Of a stretch of 64,000 nt of DNA, positions 46,123 to 57,329 are shown one piece after another. Within the stretch, counting starts at the first letter, position 1; each line of letters begins with the position of its first letter. The DNA is from Paucibacter sp. Y2R2-4 (lineage in GTDB: Bacteria > Pseudomonadota > Gammaproteobacteria > Burkholderiales > Burkholderiaceae_C). The notes below the pieces were generated by a model, which worked only from the letters and a program-made list of their open reading frames with translations, searched no databases and was not told the origin of the DNA. The stretch covers positions 518,921 to 582,920 of the forward strand of contig NZ_JAJIRO010000005.1 of the NCBI RefSeq assembly GCF_025717535.1, read 5' to 3'. The translations under genes and the position numbers were made by a program.

Positions 46123-48075
46123 TCAGCCCGGCATGAAATGCAGGCGCTTGGCGATCAGCACACCATCCTTGTTGACGCTGCCCTTGATCTCGACTTTCAG
46201 GCCATTGCCCAGCTTGGCGGCGTTGCCGTCAATGAACTCGACCGTCGCGCCACTCGCATCCACCTTCTGGCTGGCAACCTTGAAGTCTGCGCTGCTGAGG
46301 TAGTCGACGATCAGTCCGCTGAGATAGACGTACTCGGCTCCCTCACTGTCTTTTTCGGGCTTTTGCACCTCGATCTGCAGCGCGGTCAGCACTGGCTTGC
46401 CATCGACCTGAGTCAGGGAGGCCTGCACGCTGACGCGGGCGCCGTTCTTCAGGTCGGCCAAGCTCGTGCCTGCGGGTTGCAGTCGGCTGTCCTTGTTGAT
46501 CAGCACAGTGTTGCTGCCGACCTTGAAGCTCGCATCGCTGACGTCGAACACGGTGCCAGAGAAGCCCACCGTCTTGCTGACCGCACCCGTGGAGATGATC
46601 TTGATGCTGCTTGCCGTGAAGACGCCACTGGCTTCCGAGTAGCTGCCTTCCGCCACCAAGACCACGCCGTTCAAGAGATTGGCCAGCGACTTGCCATCGG
46701 GGCTGAGTTTGGTGGTCTCGCTCCACTGCACCGTGGTGCCCAGCAAGCTGAAGCGCTTAGCGGCCAGATCAACAGCGCTGATGGCGCCTTCCAGTCGGGC
46801 CGGTTTGTCGGCGGGCGGTGCTTGTATTTCGACGGTCTTGGCCGATACGCCGGTGGAAGTCAGTTGACCGCTGATGGTCACCCAAGCGCCGGTGGCAAGG
46901 TCGCTCGCTTTGCCCTTGCTGAAAGAGGCTTGGCTGGCATCGACATTGGTGCCGCGGAGATTGAAGTTAGCGACAGAGACGAAGTCGGTGACCTGGCCGA
47001 TCAGAAGGGCCTTCATCGCCGATTCAGGTTTCTCGGCCTTGAAGACCTGCAGGCTGCTGGCTTTCAACACGCCGTCTTTCAAACTGCCCTTGGCGAAAGC
47101 CTGGGCGCCGTTGACGATGTCGCTGGCCAGCGTGCCTTCTTTCAGCGTCGCCGCGCTGGCGTCCACTTGCACATCACCGATGCGCAGCGAAGCCAGGCTG
47201 CTGAAGCTGCTGATTTGTCCGCCGACGCTGACATCGCCGGAGTCGGGCAGCTTGCGCGACTTGAGCTCGACGGCACTGGCTGTCAACACCGTTTGGCCGC
47301 CACTTTGGGCGGGCGCGCCGCTGGCCACCACGCTGACCAGCTTGCCGTTTTCAAGTACGGCGCCTTCCGGCAAGACCTTGGCCTTGGCGTAGTCCACTGT
47401 GACGCTGGCATTGCCGGCCAGTGAAAAGCGCTTGGCCGTCGCATCCAGGCCTTGTACCGGGCCGCTGAGGCGGTAGAGCTCGCCGCCTTCTTTCAGCTTG
47501 CGCTCGATGCGGCTGGCGGTGATGGCGCCGTCGCTGGCGACGGTCCCCGAGACCTTGAGCAAGTCGCCGGCGAGCAACTGTGTCAGGCTGGCAAAGCCTT
47601 CGAACACGGTCGGCATCTGTCCGCTCGTGCTCGTCTTGATGGTCTGCCCGAACACAGTCAAGGTGCCGGCCGCGCTGTCCACCGAGGACACCGTGCCCAC
47701 AAGGGCGAAGTTCACCAGCAGGTTTTGCAACACGCCATCTTTCAGCTCGCCCTGCACCCGCATGCCGGTGCGCAGGTCGCCCAAGGTGGCCAGCTTCTTC
47801 AGTTCGGGGTTGTCGCCGATTTCGACCTTGGCACCGGTGTCGGGGTAGCGTTGGCCGTCAATGACGACGCTGCCGAAGCCGGTGATAGTGCCTTCGACCA
47901 GGCTCAGGGTCGAACTGGTGGGCGTGCTGGGCGCTGGGGCTGCGGGCGCTGTTGCAGCGACCTCGCTGCTGCCGCCGCCGCCACCACAGGCGACCAGGGC
48001 GGCTGCGCTCAAGGCGCAGAGGGCATGGAGCGCAAAACTAAGGCGCTGCGGCCAGGGCTTGAGTTGCTTGTTCAT
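46123..48075 (-). CDS. lipoprotein with eight DUF5666-like beta repeats
   Basis: A 650-residue exported protein. The signal peptide ends in a lipobox (ALVACGGGGG), so it is a lipoprotein. After a Pro/Ser/Thr linker, eight units of about 65-85 residues follow, each starting like VEGTITGFGSVVIDG, LVGTVSSVDSAAGTL, LSGPVQGLDATAKRF, VGGQISSFSSLASL, LIGQVTDFVSVANFN, LEGAISAVDLAAKRF, FSGTVFDVSDASFKV and LSGLIVDYLSSADFKV. The pattern is that of DUF5666 OB-like barrels in tandem. Function is unknown. I chose the ATG that gives a signal peptide; a longer reading adds 26 residues with none. It stands alone between convergent genes. Confidence 0.88.
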   Translation of the reverse strand: MNKQLKPWPQRLSFALHALCALSAAALVACGGGGGSSEVAATAPAAPAPSTPTSSTLSLVEGTITGFGSVVIDGQRYPDTGAKVEIGDNPELKKLATLGDLRTGMRVQGELKDGVLQNLLVNFALVGTVSSVDSAAGTLTVFGQTIKTSTSGQMPTVFEGFASLTQLLAGDLLKVSGTVASDGAITASRIERKLKEGGELYRLSGPVQGLDATAKRFSLAGNASVTVDYAKAKVLPEGAVLENGKLVSVVASGAPAQSGGQTVLTASAVELKSRKLPDSGDVSVGGQISSFSSLASLRIGDVQVDASAATLKEGTLASDIVNGAQAFAKGSLKDGVLKASSLQVFKAEKPESAMKALLIGQVTDFVSVANFNLRGTNVDASQASFSKGKASDLATGAWVTISGQLTSTGVSAKTVEIQAPPADKPARLEGAISAVDLAAKRFSLLGTTVQWSETTKLSPDGKSLANLLNGVVLVAEGSYSEASGVFTASSIKIISTGAVSKTVGFSGTVFDVSDASFKVGSNTVLINKDSRLQPAGTSLADLKNGARVSVQASLTQVDGKPVLTALQIEVQKPEKDSEGAEYVYLSGLIVDYLSSADFKVASQKVDASGATVEFIDGNAAKLGNGLKVEIKGSVNKDGVLIAKRLHFMPG

Positions 48076-48399
48076 CGGATTGGACCTTTTTACTGCAAGG
48101 GGAGGGTGCTTGAAGTCATGGCTGGCGCCACGGACCCAATGTAGGCAAGCCAAGCTTGCTGCATGTGAGTGATGTGTTTCCGGATGTTTCTAGCGCAGCC
48201 TGCGGGCTGTGCGATTTGTCACAAGTTGTGGCGTGCCCGCTTCGACGGTCGTTTTGCGCAGTTCGGCGGCAGTGCTTCGCAGATCGGTAAAATCCCCAGC
48301 TTTCTTGGCCGGACCTTGTCGGTTCGCGCCAGCAATTCGCAAATCCAGTGCTGAATCCCCGTGTTCGAGGGCTTCAGCGCGCCGACGCTCCGGGACTCC
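48076..48399. other. purL upstream region without a confident gene
   Basis: A 324-base divergent region. A short hairpin CAGCC/GGCTG lies near 48196-48210. A TAAAAT at 48288-48293 could be a -10 element for purL, but I find no good -35. No PurR-like palindrome or riboswitch was recognised. Confidence 0.45.
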
Positions 48400-51300
48400 A
48401 TGGCCAAGCTCAAGCAACTGCTTTCTTTCGAAGGTGGCAACGCCCTTTCTGCATTCCGTGCTCAGGCCTTGCTGCCGCAACTGCAGGCGGTCAATGAGCG
48501 CATCAGTGCTGTTAAGGCCCGCCATGTGCACTGGGTCTGGAGCGACGCCGCGCTTGCCGAGGAAGACAAGTCCAAGCTGGCGGCGCTGCTGAACTACGGC
48601 GATGCTTACACCGGCGGCGGCGACGAAGGCAGCCTGGTGGTGGTGGCGCCGCGTCTAGGTACGGTCAGCCCCTGGGCCTCCAAGGCCACCGATATCGCTC
48701 ATAACTGCGGCCTGAACATTCACCGCGTCGAGCGCGTCACCGAATACCGCATCGTCTTGAAGTCCGGCCTGCTGGGCGGCTTGCTCGGCGGCGAAAAGGC
48801 CTTGAGTCAAGAGGAGTTGCTGGCCTGCGCTCAAGTGCTGCATGACCGCATGACCGAAAGCGTGCTGCTGGCCCGTGAAGAAGCTGCGCATTTGTTCGAC
48901 GAGCGCGAGGCGCAGCCGCTGGAACATGTGGATGTGCTGGGTCAAGGCCGTGCCGCCTTGGAGTCGGCCAATAAGACCTTTGGCCTGGCCCTGTCGGTCG
49001 ACGAAATCGACTACCTGGAAGCGGCCTTCAAGCAATTGGGCCGCAACCCCAGCGATGTCGAGTTGATGATGTTCGCGCAGGCCAACTCCGAGCATTGCCG
49101 CCACAAGATCTTCAACGCCAAGTTCACCGTTGATGGCGAAGAACAGGCGCTGAGCCTGTTCGGCATGATCCGCAACACCGAGAAGCTCAACTCGCAGCAC
49201 ACGGTGGTGGCCTATTCGGACAACTCCGCCATCATGGAAGGCCACGCCATCGAGCGCTGGATGCAGGCCGGCGACTGCCGCGCCCCGCAGTACCAGGCGC
49301 GCGAAGAAACCGCCCATGTGTTGATGAAGGTGGAAACCCACAACCACCCGACGGCGATTTCTCCCTTCCCCGGTGCCTCCACCGGCGCCGGCGGCGAAAT
49401 CCGTGACGAAGGCGCCACCGGCCGTGGCGCCAAGCCCAAGGCCGGCCTGACCGGCTTTTCGGTCTCCAATCTGCGTTTGCCCGGCCTGAATGAGCCCTGG
49501 GAGCAAAAAGAGGTGGGCAAGCCCGCCCATATCGCCAGCGCCTTGCAAATCATGATCGAAGGCCCGCTCGGTGGCGCAGCCTTCAACAACGAATTCGGCC
49601 GGCCTGCGCTGGGCGGCTACTTCCGCGTCTATGAGCAAGAAGTCGACGGCGTGCAGCGCGGCTATCACAAGCCCATCATGATTGCCGGCGGCTTGGGGGC
49701 CATCCGCAGTGATCTGACACACAAGATCGAGTTCCCGGCCGGCTCCCTGCTGATTCAGCTCGGCGGCCCCGGCATGCGCATCGGCATGGGCGGCAGCGCC
49801 GCCAGCTCGATGGCGGCCGGCACCAATACCGCCGACCTGGACTTCGACTCGGTGCAGCGTGGTAACCCCGAGATTGAGCGGCGTGTGCAAGAGGTCATCA
49901 ATCATTGCTGGGGCCTGGGGCAGAAGAACCCGATTCTGGCCATTCACGACGTTGGCGCGGGCGGCATCTCGAATGCCTTCCCTGAGCTGGTCAACGACGC
50001 CGGGCGCGGCGCTCGTTTTGATTTGCGCAAGGTGCCGCTGGAAGAGTCCGGCCTGGCGCCCAAGGAAATCTGGTGCAACGAGAGCCAGGAACGCTATGTC
50101 TTGGCCATCGCGGCGGACAGCCTCGAGCTGTTCCGCAGCATGTGCGAGCGTGAGCGCTGCCCCTTTGCCGTGGTGGGCGTGACCACCGAGCATCGCGAAT
50201 TGGTGCTGGAAGACGGCGAGGGCGGCGAGCGCGCCATCGACATGCCCATGGACGTCTTGCTGGGCAAGCCGCCCAAGATGCACCGGGAAGTGAGCCGCGT
50301 GCAACGCAGCGGCGGCACGCTGGCTTTGACCGGTGTCGATCTGGCCACCGTGGCGCTGGATGTGTTGCGCCACCCGACCGTGGCCTCCAAGCGCTTCTTG
50401 ATCACCATCGGTGACCGCACCGTCGGTGGCTTGAACAGCCGTGACCAAATGGTCGGCCCCTGGCAGGTGCCGGTGGCCGATTGCGCGGTGACTCTGGCCG
50501 ACTTCAAGGGCTTTGCCGGCGAAGCGATGAGCATGGGCGAGCGTACGCCGCTGGCTGCTGTGGACGGTGCCGCTTCGGGCCGCATGGCCGTGGGCGAAGC
50601 CATCACCAATTTGCTGGCCGCGCCGATCGAGCTGCCTCGCGTCAAGCTCAGCGCCAACTGGATGGCCGCTTGCGGCGAGCCGGGCGAAGACGCCGCACTG
50701 TTCGACACCGTCAAGGCTGTCGGTATGGAGCTGTGCCCAGAGCTGGGTATCTCCATCCCGGTGGGCAAGGATTCGCTGTCCATGCGCACCCGTTGGACCG
50801 ATGACAAGGGCGCCGAGCAGCAGGTCACCGCGCCGGTGTCGCTGATCATCTCGGCCTTCGCGACCGTGGCCGATGTGCGCGCTACTTTGACCCCGCAATT
50901 GAAGACCGATCAAGGCGACACCAGCCTGATCTTGGTGGACTTGGGGCACGGCAAGAGCCGCATGGGCGGCTCCATCCTGGCGCAGGCGCTGAACCAGTTC
51001 GGCGGCGCGGTGCCCGATCTGGATGACGCTGCTCAGCTGAAGCGTTTGGTTACGGCCGTCAACGCCTTGCGCGCCGAGGGCAAGCTGCTGGCCTATCACG
51101 ACCGCGGCGATGGCGGCTTGTGGGCGGCCGCTTGCGAGATGGCTTTTGCCGGCCACGTGGGCGTCAGCCTGAATGTCGATATGTTGGTGACCGAAGGGGA
51201 CGGCGTCAGCGACAGCCGCGCCGACACCGGTGATGCCAAGAACTGGGCCGGCCAGGTCAGCGCCCGCCGCGAGGAACTGACGCTGAAGGCCTTGTTCAAC

Positions 51301-52410
51301 GAGGAACTCGGCGTGCTGCTGCAGGTGCGCAGCAGCGACCGTGATGCGGTGCTGCAGACCCTGCGCGCGCACGGCCTGTCCAAGCTCAGTCATGTGGTGG
51401 GCAAGCCCAATACCACTGCGACCGTGGAAGTCTGGCGCGATGCCAAAAAGGTCTTCAGCGCACCGCTGGAAACGCTGCACAAGAGCTGGGACCAGGTGTC
51501 GGCGCGGATTACCGCTCTGCGCGACAACCCGAGCTGCGCCGAGAGCGAGCATGCCCAAGCTGGTTTGGCCGCTGACCCTGGCCGCCATGTGCATCTGAGC
51601 TTCGACCCCAAGGAAGACGTAGCCGCGCCTTTCATCAATGTCGGCGCGCGCCCCAAGATGGCCATCCTGCGCGAGCAGGGCGTCAACTCGCATGTCGAGA
51701 TGAGCTATGCCATGGCCAAGGCCGGCTTTGACACCTATGACGTGCACATGAGCGATTTGCAGGCCGGCGCAGTGACGCTGGATCAGTTCAAGGGCTTTGT
51801 CGCCTGCGGTGGCTTCAGCTACGGCGACACCCTGGGCGCCGGTGAGGGCTGGGCCCGTTCGGTGATGTTCAACCCGGTCTTGGCCGATCAGTTCAAGGCC
51901 TTCTTTGGCCGCAGCGACAGCTTTGCCCTGGGTGTGTGCAATGGCTGCCAGATGATGGCGGCTTTGTCGCCCATCATCCCCGGCGCGCATGACTGGCCCA
52001 AGTTCACTCGCAACAAGAGCGAGCAGTTCGAGGCTCGCCTGGCGATGGTGGAAGTCTTGGACAGCCCCAGCCTCTTCTTCAAGGGCATGGAAGGCTCGCG
52101 CCTGCCGATCGCCGTGGCGCACGGTGAAGGCTTTGCCGACTTCTCGCAGCGTGGTGATGCCGCCAAGGTGGCTCGCGCGATGCGCTATGTTGACAACTTC
52201 GGTCAGCCCACCGAGACCTATCCGCTCAACCCCAACGGTAGCCCGGATGGCCTGACTTCGGTGACCACGGCGGATGGTCGCTTCACCGTGCTGATGCCGC
52301 ACCCCGAACGCGTCTTCCGCAATGTGCAGCTGAGCTGGACTTCGGGTGATGTGAACGAGCTAAGCCCTTGGATGCGCATGTTCCGCAATGCGCGCCGTTG
52401 GGTGGCTTAA
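48400..52410 (+). CDS. purL: phosphoribosylformylglycinamidine synthase
   Basis: A 1336-residue large-type PurL for the fourth step of purine synthesis (FGAR to FGAM, with glutamine and ATP). The order is an N-terminal PurS-like domain, a linker, two AIR-synthetase-type halves ([39 protein letters not shown]) and a C-terminal glutamine amidotransferase with the nucleophile Cys in [12 protein letters not shown] and HPERVFR at the end. I chose the ATG giving [19 protein letters not shown]; a GTG 39 bases upstream would add 13 residues. Length is standard. A 1215-residue open frame on the other strand is a shadow. Confidence 0.97.
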   Translation: MAKLKQLLSFEGGNALSAFRAQALLPQLQAVNERISAVKARHVHWVWSDAALAEEDKSKLAALLNYGDAYTGGGDEGSLVVVAPRLGTVSPWASKATDIAHNCGLNIHRVERVTEYRIVLKSGLLGGLLGGEKALSQEELLACAQVLHDRMTESVLLAREEAAHLFDEREAQPLEHVDVLGQGRAALESANKTFGLALSVDEIDYLEAAFKQLGRNPSDVELMMFAQANSEHCRHKIFNAKFTVDGEEQALSLFGMIRNTEKLNSQHTVVAYSDNSAIMEGHAIERWMQAGDCRAPQYQAREETAHVLMKVETHNHPTAISPFPGASTGAGGEIRDEGATGRGAKPKAGLTGFSVSNLRLPGLNEPWEQKEVGKPAHIASALQIMIEGPLGGAAFNNEFGRPALGGYFRVYEQEVDGVQRGYHKPIMIAGGLGAIRSDLTHKIEFPAGSLLIQLGGPGMRIGMGGSAASSMAAGTNTADLDFDSVQRGNPEIERRVQEVINHCWGLGQKNPILAIHDVGAGGISNAFPELVNDAGRGARFDLRKVPLEESGLAPKEIWCNESQERYVLAIAADSLELFRSMCERERCPFAVVGVTTEHRELVLEDGEGGERAIDMPMDVLLGKPPKMHREVSRVQRSGGTLALTGVDLATVALDVLRHPTVASKRFLITIGDRTVGGLNSRDQMVGPWQVPVADCAVTLADFKGFAGEAMSMGERTPLAAVDGAASGRMAVGEAITNLLAAPIELPRVKLSANWMAACGEPGEDAALFDTVKAVGMELCPELGISIPVGKDSLSMRTRWTDDKGAEQQVTAPVSLIISAFATVADVRATLTPQLKTDQGDTSLILVDLGHGKSRMGGSILAQALNQFGGAVPDLDDAAQLKRLVTAVNALRAEGKLLAYHDRGDGGLWAAACEMAFAGHVGVSLNVDMLVTEGDGVSDSRADTGDAKNWAGQVSARREELTLKALFNEELGVLLQVRSSDRDAVLQTLRAHGLSKLSHVVGKPNTTATVEVWRDAKKVFSAPLETLHKSWDQVSARITALRDNPSCAESEHAQAGLAADPGRHVHLSFDPKEDVAAPFINVGARPKMAILREQGVNSHVEMSYAMAKAGFDTYDVHMSDLQAGAVTLDQFKGFVACGGFSYGDTLGAGEGWARSVMFNPVLADQFKAFFGRSDSFALGVCNGCQMMAALSPIIPGAHDWPKFTRNKSEQFEARLAMVEVLDSPSLFFKGMEGSRLPIAVAHGEGFADFSQRGDAAKVARAMRYVDNFGQPTETYPLNPNGSPDGLTSVTTADGRFTVLMPHPERVFRNVQLSWTSGDVNELSPWMRMFRNARRWVA

Positions 52411-52425
52411 TCCGGTCTCAGACTG

Positions 52426-52457
52426 AAGCCGCGCCCAGGCATCGGGCGCGGTGGCTT
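52426..52457. terminator. GC-rich hairpin between convergent purL and kinase genes
   Basis: CCGCGCCC (52429-52436) and GGGCGCGG (52444-52451) form a perfect 8-bp stem. AAG and CTT extend it around a small bulge. No T-run follows, so termination is only likely. Confidence 0.5.
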
Positions 52458-52458
52458 G

Positions 52459-55224
52459 TCAGCTGAGTTTGTCGGCGCCGCCGCCCAGCTGTGGCGCCAC
52501 AAAGGGCAGACGGATCGTGAATCGGCTGCCCTTTTGAGCTTCGCTATTCAGGGCAATTTGACCGCCCAAGATGCCGGTCACGATGTTGTAGACGATGTTC
52601 AGGCCCAGGCCGGTGCCGCCTTGCCCCATTTTGGTGGTGAAAAAGGGGTCGAAGGCCCGGCGCTTGACCTCGCTGCTCATGCCGGCACCATTGTCTTCAA
52701 CGATCAGCAAGAACTCGCTCGACTCGCCGCCGTCTGGCGAGCCGGCGAGATCCTCAACACGAATCGTCAGCAATGGCTCAACGCTCTCGCCGTCGAAGGC
52801 GTGGAGCATGGCATTCATGATCAGATTGGTCAGCACCTGACCCAAGGGTCCGGGGAAGCTGTCCAGTTCGCGCGACAGCGCGGCATTGACTTCAAGCGCA
52901 ATGCCCGCCTTGCGCAGACGCGGCCGCAGCAGGCTCAGCACATCGTCAACCACCGAGACCAAACTGAACAGCCGTCTTTGCGCCGTCGTCTGGTCCACCG
53001 AGACCTGTTTGAAATGGCTCACCAACTCATTGGCGGTGGACATGCTGCGCAACAAGATGCTGCAGGCGGTGTCGGCATCATTGAGGTAGGCATCCAGCAC
53101 CGAGCGGCGCATTTGTCCGCCCTCGAAGTTGCGCCGCGTCTGTTGGGTCAAATCATGCAAGGTCGAGGCCGTGGTTAAGCAGTTGCCCAGCGGGGTATTC
53201 AACTCGTGCGCGATGCCCGCCACCAGTGAGCCCAAGGCGGCCATTTTCTCGGCCCGCAGCAGTTCCATCTGGGCTTGCTTGAGCGTGTCCAGCGTGCGGC
53301 TCAGTTCAGCGGTGCGCTGCTCGACGCGCGTCTCCAGGCTGGCATTCAGGTTCACCAAATCGCGCTCGGCGCGGCGCTGTGCGCTGATGTCGCGGGCAAT
53401 ACCCAAGAAGCCGATGGCTTGGCCCGCCGAGTCTTGCATGCAGCTCACCGTCAGCGAGACTTCCAAGTGGCTGCCGTCCTTGCGCACATAGGTCCAGACG
53501 CGAGTCTCGATGCCGCACTCTCTGGCCTGAAGCACAAAAGCTTCAAAGCCCTCAACGGTTCGTCCGAGGCTGAGGCTCAGTTCGGCGGCGCGGGCCTCAA
53601 CCTCGCTTTGCAGATGAATCAGCGCCGGCGTGTGACCCAGCATCTCGGCTTCGGCATAGCCGAGCATCTGCTCAGCGCCACGGTTGAACAAGCCGATGCG
53701 CCCTTGCAAATCGGTGGCGATGATGGAGAACTCCAGCGCGGCGTCCAGCACCGCTTGAAGGTGATCGCGGGCCAGGGTCAGGTCTTGCTCCGACTTGCGC
53801 AGGGCGGCCTCGGCCCGGCGTGCGGCGCTGATGTCTCGGCCCGTGCCCCGGTAGCCTTTGAAAACGCCCTGTGCGTCAAACACCGGCGTGCCTGAGATGC
53901 TGACAAAGCGGAACTGCCCCGCATCATCCAGATGCGAATACTCAAAGTCTCTGAAGGCTTCATGCCGGGCCAGCAGGGCGCGATGGCTGTCCCAATCAAT
54001 GTCTGGAGACAAATTCGGCGAGTCCCAACGATAGCGGCCCAGCAAGCGTTGCGGATCATGTTCTCCATGCTCGTCGGCGAGCCGTGAGATGAAGCTGAAG
54101 CGCAGATGTTCATCTTGCTCCCAGACCCAGTCGGCTGAGATTTCCGCCAGGCTGCGAAAGCGGGTTTGGGCGGCTTGAAGTTCGTTTTGGCTTTGGGCAC
54201 GTTGCTGCACTTCTTTGGACAAGGCCAGGTTTTGTGCCTGCAGCAGGCGTCTGCGGTACACCAACAATGCAGCGAGCAGAGCAAGTGCAGTACTGCTCAA
54301 TAGCGAGGCTGCAATTTCGGCGGTGTAGCGGTGTGCGCTGGCAGCCGGGCCGGTGGGCAATGATGGCGCTGCCGTCAAAGCCCAAACGGCGCCGGGCATT
54401 TGCACATACTGCGTCACGCTGGCCGCATCCTGAATCAGGTCGGCATCGCCCCAAATCAGCTCACCCCGGCCTTGCGGCTCACCCTGGACTTGGTGCAGCG
54501 CCAGGCGCAAGCCTTTGTGTTCGGCCAAACCGACCGTCTCGATAAATCGGGCGAGATCCGCCACCACCGATATCACGCCCCAATAGCCTGGCTTGGCCTC
54601 GTTCGCCGGCAGCGTCGGCGCGGGGCTGGCATTGGCGCCTGCGAGGAGGTGCTGGGTCTCAGGCAGGAAGACTGGCGTGCGCTGGATGATGCCTTGTCCC
54701 CCTTGCACCAGCTGAACCGGGCCCACCAAGAGCGGTCGGCCCAGCCGTTTGGCTTGCTGAACCTGCTGGTACTGCACCGGGATCTTGCGATAGTCCAAGT
54801 TCAGCACCGCTTGGTTGCCGGCCAGCGGATAGACATAACGCGCTATGTCATCAGGAGCCGCCACAATGCTGCGCACCTGGGGCAAGAGCTTGACGACCCG
54901 GCCAGCCAGGGCCTCGAAACGGGCGCTGGAGATGCCGCCGTCGAGCTGAATCATCGCCTCCAGCCCGAGGGTCGGGCTGAAGGTGGCTTGGGCGACGGCT
55001 TCCAGGCGGGTGCGTATGGCGCTCAGATCTTGGTGCAACTGATTTTGCGCATGAGCGGCATCTTGGGCCTGCCGCGCCAGCAACAAAATGCTGCTCAAAG
55101 CCAGGGCAGCGAGACCGACCACCAGCGCCGGCCAGTAGGCCATCCAGGCGGGCAAGCCGGCGTCAGTCGTCTTGCTCAAAAGAGGCTCAGCGTTGGAGAC
55201 GGGCGGTTCGCTCATGAGCCCCAT
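52459..55224 (-). CDS. CHASE/PAS sensor histidine kinase
   Basis: A 921-residue inner-membrane kinase. One transmembrane helix is at about 27-49, a periplasmic CHASE domain at about 55-295, and a second helix at about 305-330. Two PAS domains follow (about 355-465 and 480-605; FKGYRGTGRDIS and GFLGIARDIS are typical PAC ends). The transmitter has His673 in GIAHELNTPLGN and boxes VEDNGAGM, FDPFFTTK and GTGLGL. It is intact. No response regulator is nearby. The core strongly resembles that of the propeller kinase at 19-23 kb. An ATG nine bases further in is an alternative start. Confidence 0.93.
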   Translation of the reverse strand: MGLMSEPPVSNAEPLLSKTTDAGLPAWMAYWPALVVGLAALALSSILLLARQAQDAAHAQNQLHQDLSAIRTRLEAVAQATFSPTLGLEAMIQLDGGISSARFEALAGRVVKLLPQVRSIVAAPDDIARYVYPLAGNQAVLNLDYRKIPVQYQQVQQAKRLGRPLLVGPVQLVQGGQGIIQRTPVFLPETQHLLAGANASPAPTLPANEAKPGYWGVISVVADLARFIETVGLAEHKGLRLALHQVQGEPQGRGELIWGDADLIQDAASVTQYVQMPGAVWALTAAPSLPTGPAASAHRYTAEIAASLLSSTALALLAALLVYRRRLLQAQNLALSKEVQQRAQSQNELQAAQTRFRSLAEISADWVWEQDEHLRFSFISRLADEHGEHDPQRLLGRYRWDSPNLSPDIDWDSHRALLARHEAFRDFEYSHLDDAGQFRFVSISGTPVFDAQGVFKGYRGTGRDISAARRAEAALRKSEQDLTLARDHLQAVLDAALEFSIIATDLQGRIGLFNRGAEQMLGYAEAEMLGHTPALIHLQSEVEARAAELSLSLGRTVEGFEAFVLQARECGIETRVWTYVRKDGSHLEVSLTVSCMQDSAGQAIGFLGIARDISAQRRAERDLVNLNASLETRVEQRTAELSRTLDTLKQAQMELLRAEKMAALGSLVAGIAHELNTPLGNCLTTASTLHDLTQQTRRNFEGGQMRRSVLDAYLNDADTACSILLRSMSTANELVSHFKQVSVDQTTAQRRLFSLVSVVDDVLSLLRPRLRKAGIALEVNAALSRELDSFPGPLGQVLTNLIMNAMLHAFDGESVEPLLTIRVEDLAGSPDGGESSEFLLIVEDNGAGMSSEVKRRAFDPFFTTKMGQGGTGLGLNIVYNIVTGILGGQIALNSEAQKGSRFTIRLPFVAPQLGGGADKLS

Positions 55225-55276
55225 TGTGGGGCGATTTCCTTTGGGAAAAACGGGGACAAAACCCAGGGTGTGGACT

Positions 55277-56419
55277 TCAGTCTGAACTGCCCAATTGCAC
55301 CTGTTGTTTGCGCGCCTTGCCCGCCCGCCACACGCTGAGCGTGACTCGCTCGCCCACCTGGCGGCGCTCGAGATTGCTCAGCATATCGTCCAAGTCCTCG
55401 ACGGCTTCGTCGTTGATGGCGGTGATCACATCGCCCTGGACGATGCTGCCGTCGCGTGCGCGAGCAAAGGCTTGCAAACCGGCTTGTGCGGCGGGGCTGC
55501 CGGGGCTGACCCGCACCAGCGCCACCCCCTTGGGCAGTTTCAAGGCCTGAGTGAGATTGGCCGGCCCGGCGGTCACGCCCAGGGCAGGGCGGACCATGCG
55601 GCCATCGGTGATCAAGCGTGGCACGATGCGGTTGACCTCATCCACCGGGATCGCAAAGCCGATGCCGGCGCTGGCGCCGCTGGGGCTGTAGATGGAGGTG
55701 TTGACACCAATCAGGCGCCCGGCCGAGTCCAGCAGCGGCCCGCCGGAGTTGCCCGGGTTGATGGCAGCATCAGTTTGGATGGCGCCGCGAATGGTGCGCC
55801 GGGTCACCGATTCGATTTCGCGGTTCAAGGCACTGACGATGCCCTGGGTCAGGGTCTGGTCCAAACCAAAGGGGTTGCCAATCGCATAGACGGCTTGGCC
55901 CACTTGCAGATCGCGGCTGCTGCCCACCGCGATCGGCGCCAGCTTGTCTTTGGGTGCTTCAATGCGCAGCACCGCCAAGTCACGGTCTGGGAAGACGCCG
56001 ACCAGTTTGGCCGGGTAGTTGCTTTGGTCCGACAGCGTCACCGTGGCGCCGCTGCCGCCTTGGATGACGTGGAAATTGGTCACCACATGGCCGTCACCGT
56101 CCCAGATAAAGCCGGTGCCGGTGCCGCTGGCTTGTTGAGTGACATTGAGGCTGAACATATCGCGCGAGGTGGTCAAGGTGGTGATGTGCACCACCGAGGG
56201 CGAAGTCTTTTTGAAGACCGCGATATTGTTCTGTTCAAGGGCATCCAGCGGCCCGCGGGCCTGCACCGCACGCGGCTGCGCTTGGCTCTTGCTCTGCACA
56301 TCGGCCGGCCACAGCCAAGCCAGACTCAGTGCTAGGGCCAGGCCCGCGGTGACGGGCAGCAAGAGCCGTTTGGACATGGAAGGCTTGGTGGCAATCGTGG
56401 GAGAGTTTTCAGAAAGCAT
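55277..56419 (-). CDS. HtrA/DegQ-type periplasmic serine protease
   Basis: A 380-residue S1C protease acting in the periplasm. A membrane or signal segment is at about 15-37. The trypsin domain has His in HVVTNFHVIQGG, Asp in DRDLAVLRIEA and Ser in NPGNSGGPLLDSAG. A single PDZ domain follows (GVALVRVSPGSPAAQAGLQ), so the type is DegS-like or a short HtrA rather than DegP with two PDZ domains. I chose the ATG at MLSENSPTIATK because a longer reading extends through the promoter region. It is divergent from the DUF1624-like gene. Confidence 0.92.
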   Translation of the reverse strand: MLSENSPTIATKPSMSKRLLLPVTAGLALALSLAWLWPADVQSKSQAQPRAVQARGPLDALEQNNIAVFKKTSPSVVHITTLTTSRDMFSLNVTQQASGTGTGFIWDGDGHVVTNFHVIQGGSGATVTLSDQSNYPAKLVGVFPDRDLAVLRIEAPKDKLAPIAVGSSRDLQVGQAVYAIGNPFGLDQTLTQGIVSALNREIESVTRRTIRGAIQTDAAINPGNSGGPLLDSAGRLIGVNTSIYSPSGASAGIGFAIPVDEVNRIVPRLITDGRMVRPALGVTAGPANLTQALKLPKGVALVRVSPGSPAAQAGLQAFARARDGSIVQGDVITAINDEAVEDLDDMLSNLERRQVGERVTLSVWRAGKARKQQVQLGSSD

Positions 56420-56543
56420 GGCTTCGGGCGCCGCTTGCTGGCGCTTCAAGTGAGTGCAAGGATCTAATTTAGAACTTGGGTCTGCCAGGTCAAAACTCAA
56501 GTCCGGCATAGACTGCGCGCATTTTGACGCCACGAGATTTCGC

Positions 56544-57329
56544 TTGAACGACGACACCTTGCTCGGCTCCGCGCCGGCCAGCCCCGACCCTATCCCCATC
56601 GCTACCCGCTACCCCCGGCTGGATGCCTTGCGCGGCTTCGCCATCGTCTGGATGGCCTTGTTTCACTTCGCCTTTGATCTGAATCACTTCCGCTGGATTC
56701 AGCAGGACTTTTACCGCGACCCTTTTTGGACGCTGCAGCGCAGCCTCATCGTCAGCTTGTTCTTGCTCTGCGCCGGCATGGGCCAAGCGCTGGCCTTGCA
56801 TCAGCAGCAGACGTGGCCGCGTTTTTGGCGGCGCTGGGCCCAGGTGGCCGGCTGCGCGGTCTTGGTCAGCCTGGGCTCCTGGTGGATGTTTCCGCGCAGC
56901 TTTATCAGCTTTGGGGTGCTGCACGGCATGGCGGTGATGCTCGTGCTCTTGCGCTGGGCCGGCCCGCGCTTGTCGATTGGGGCCTGCTTACTGCTGGGCT
57001 TGCTATGCCTGGGCCTGCCGAGCTGGGTTCAAGACCCGTTCTTTGATAGCCGCTGGAGCAACTGGATCGGCCTGGTTACCCGCAAGCCGATTGCCGAGGA
57101 CTATGTGCCGGTCTTGCCCTGGTTGGGGGTGATGCTCTGGGGCTTTGCGCTGGGACGCTGGCTGCTGCAGCAAAAGAGGGGCTCTGTCGCAGCGGGGCTG
57201 ATCACCGGCCCGATGCCCCGGCTTTTGAATCCTTTGGCTGTTTTGGGCCGATGGTCACTGAGTTTTTACATGCTTCATCAGCCGGTTTTGATCGCTTTGT
57301 TGACGCTAGCCGCTACGATGCACACATGA
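56544..57329 (+). CDS. DUF1624/heparan-alpha-glucosaminide N-acetyltransferase-like membrane protein
   Basis: A 261-residue polytopic membrane protein with seven or more predicted helices. The family motif [22 protein letters not shown] opens the membrane part, with [16 protein letters not shown] and [13 protein letters not shown] later. The family acetylates or is predicted to acylate sugars; the substrate is unknown. The start is uncertain: TTG with an upstream GAG is chosen, and a GTG 90 bases earlier is possible. The stop overlaps the rlmB start (ATGA). Confidence 0.82.
   Translation: MNDDTLLGSAPASPDPIPIATRYPRLDALRGFAIVWMALFHFAFDLNHFRWIQQDFYRDPFWTLQRSLIVSLFLLCAGMGQALALHQQQTWPRFWRRWAQVAGCAVLVSLGSWWMFPRSFISFGVLHGMAVMLVLLRWAGPRLSIGACLLLGLLCLGLPSWVQDPFFDSRWSNWIGLVTRKPIAEDYVPVLPWLGVMLWGFALGRWLLQQKRGSVAAGLITGPMPRLLNPLAVLGRWSLSFYMLHQPVLIALLTLAATMHT

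Noticed and set aside
48655..52302. A 1215-residue open frame on the minus strand opposite purL
   Set aside because: It is a codon-bias shadow. purL has full domain structure and catalytic motifs, while the antisense frame is low-complexity, rich in His, Gly and Gln, and shows no domain.
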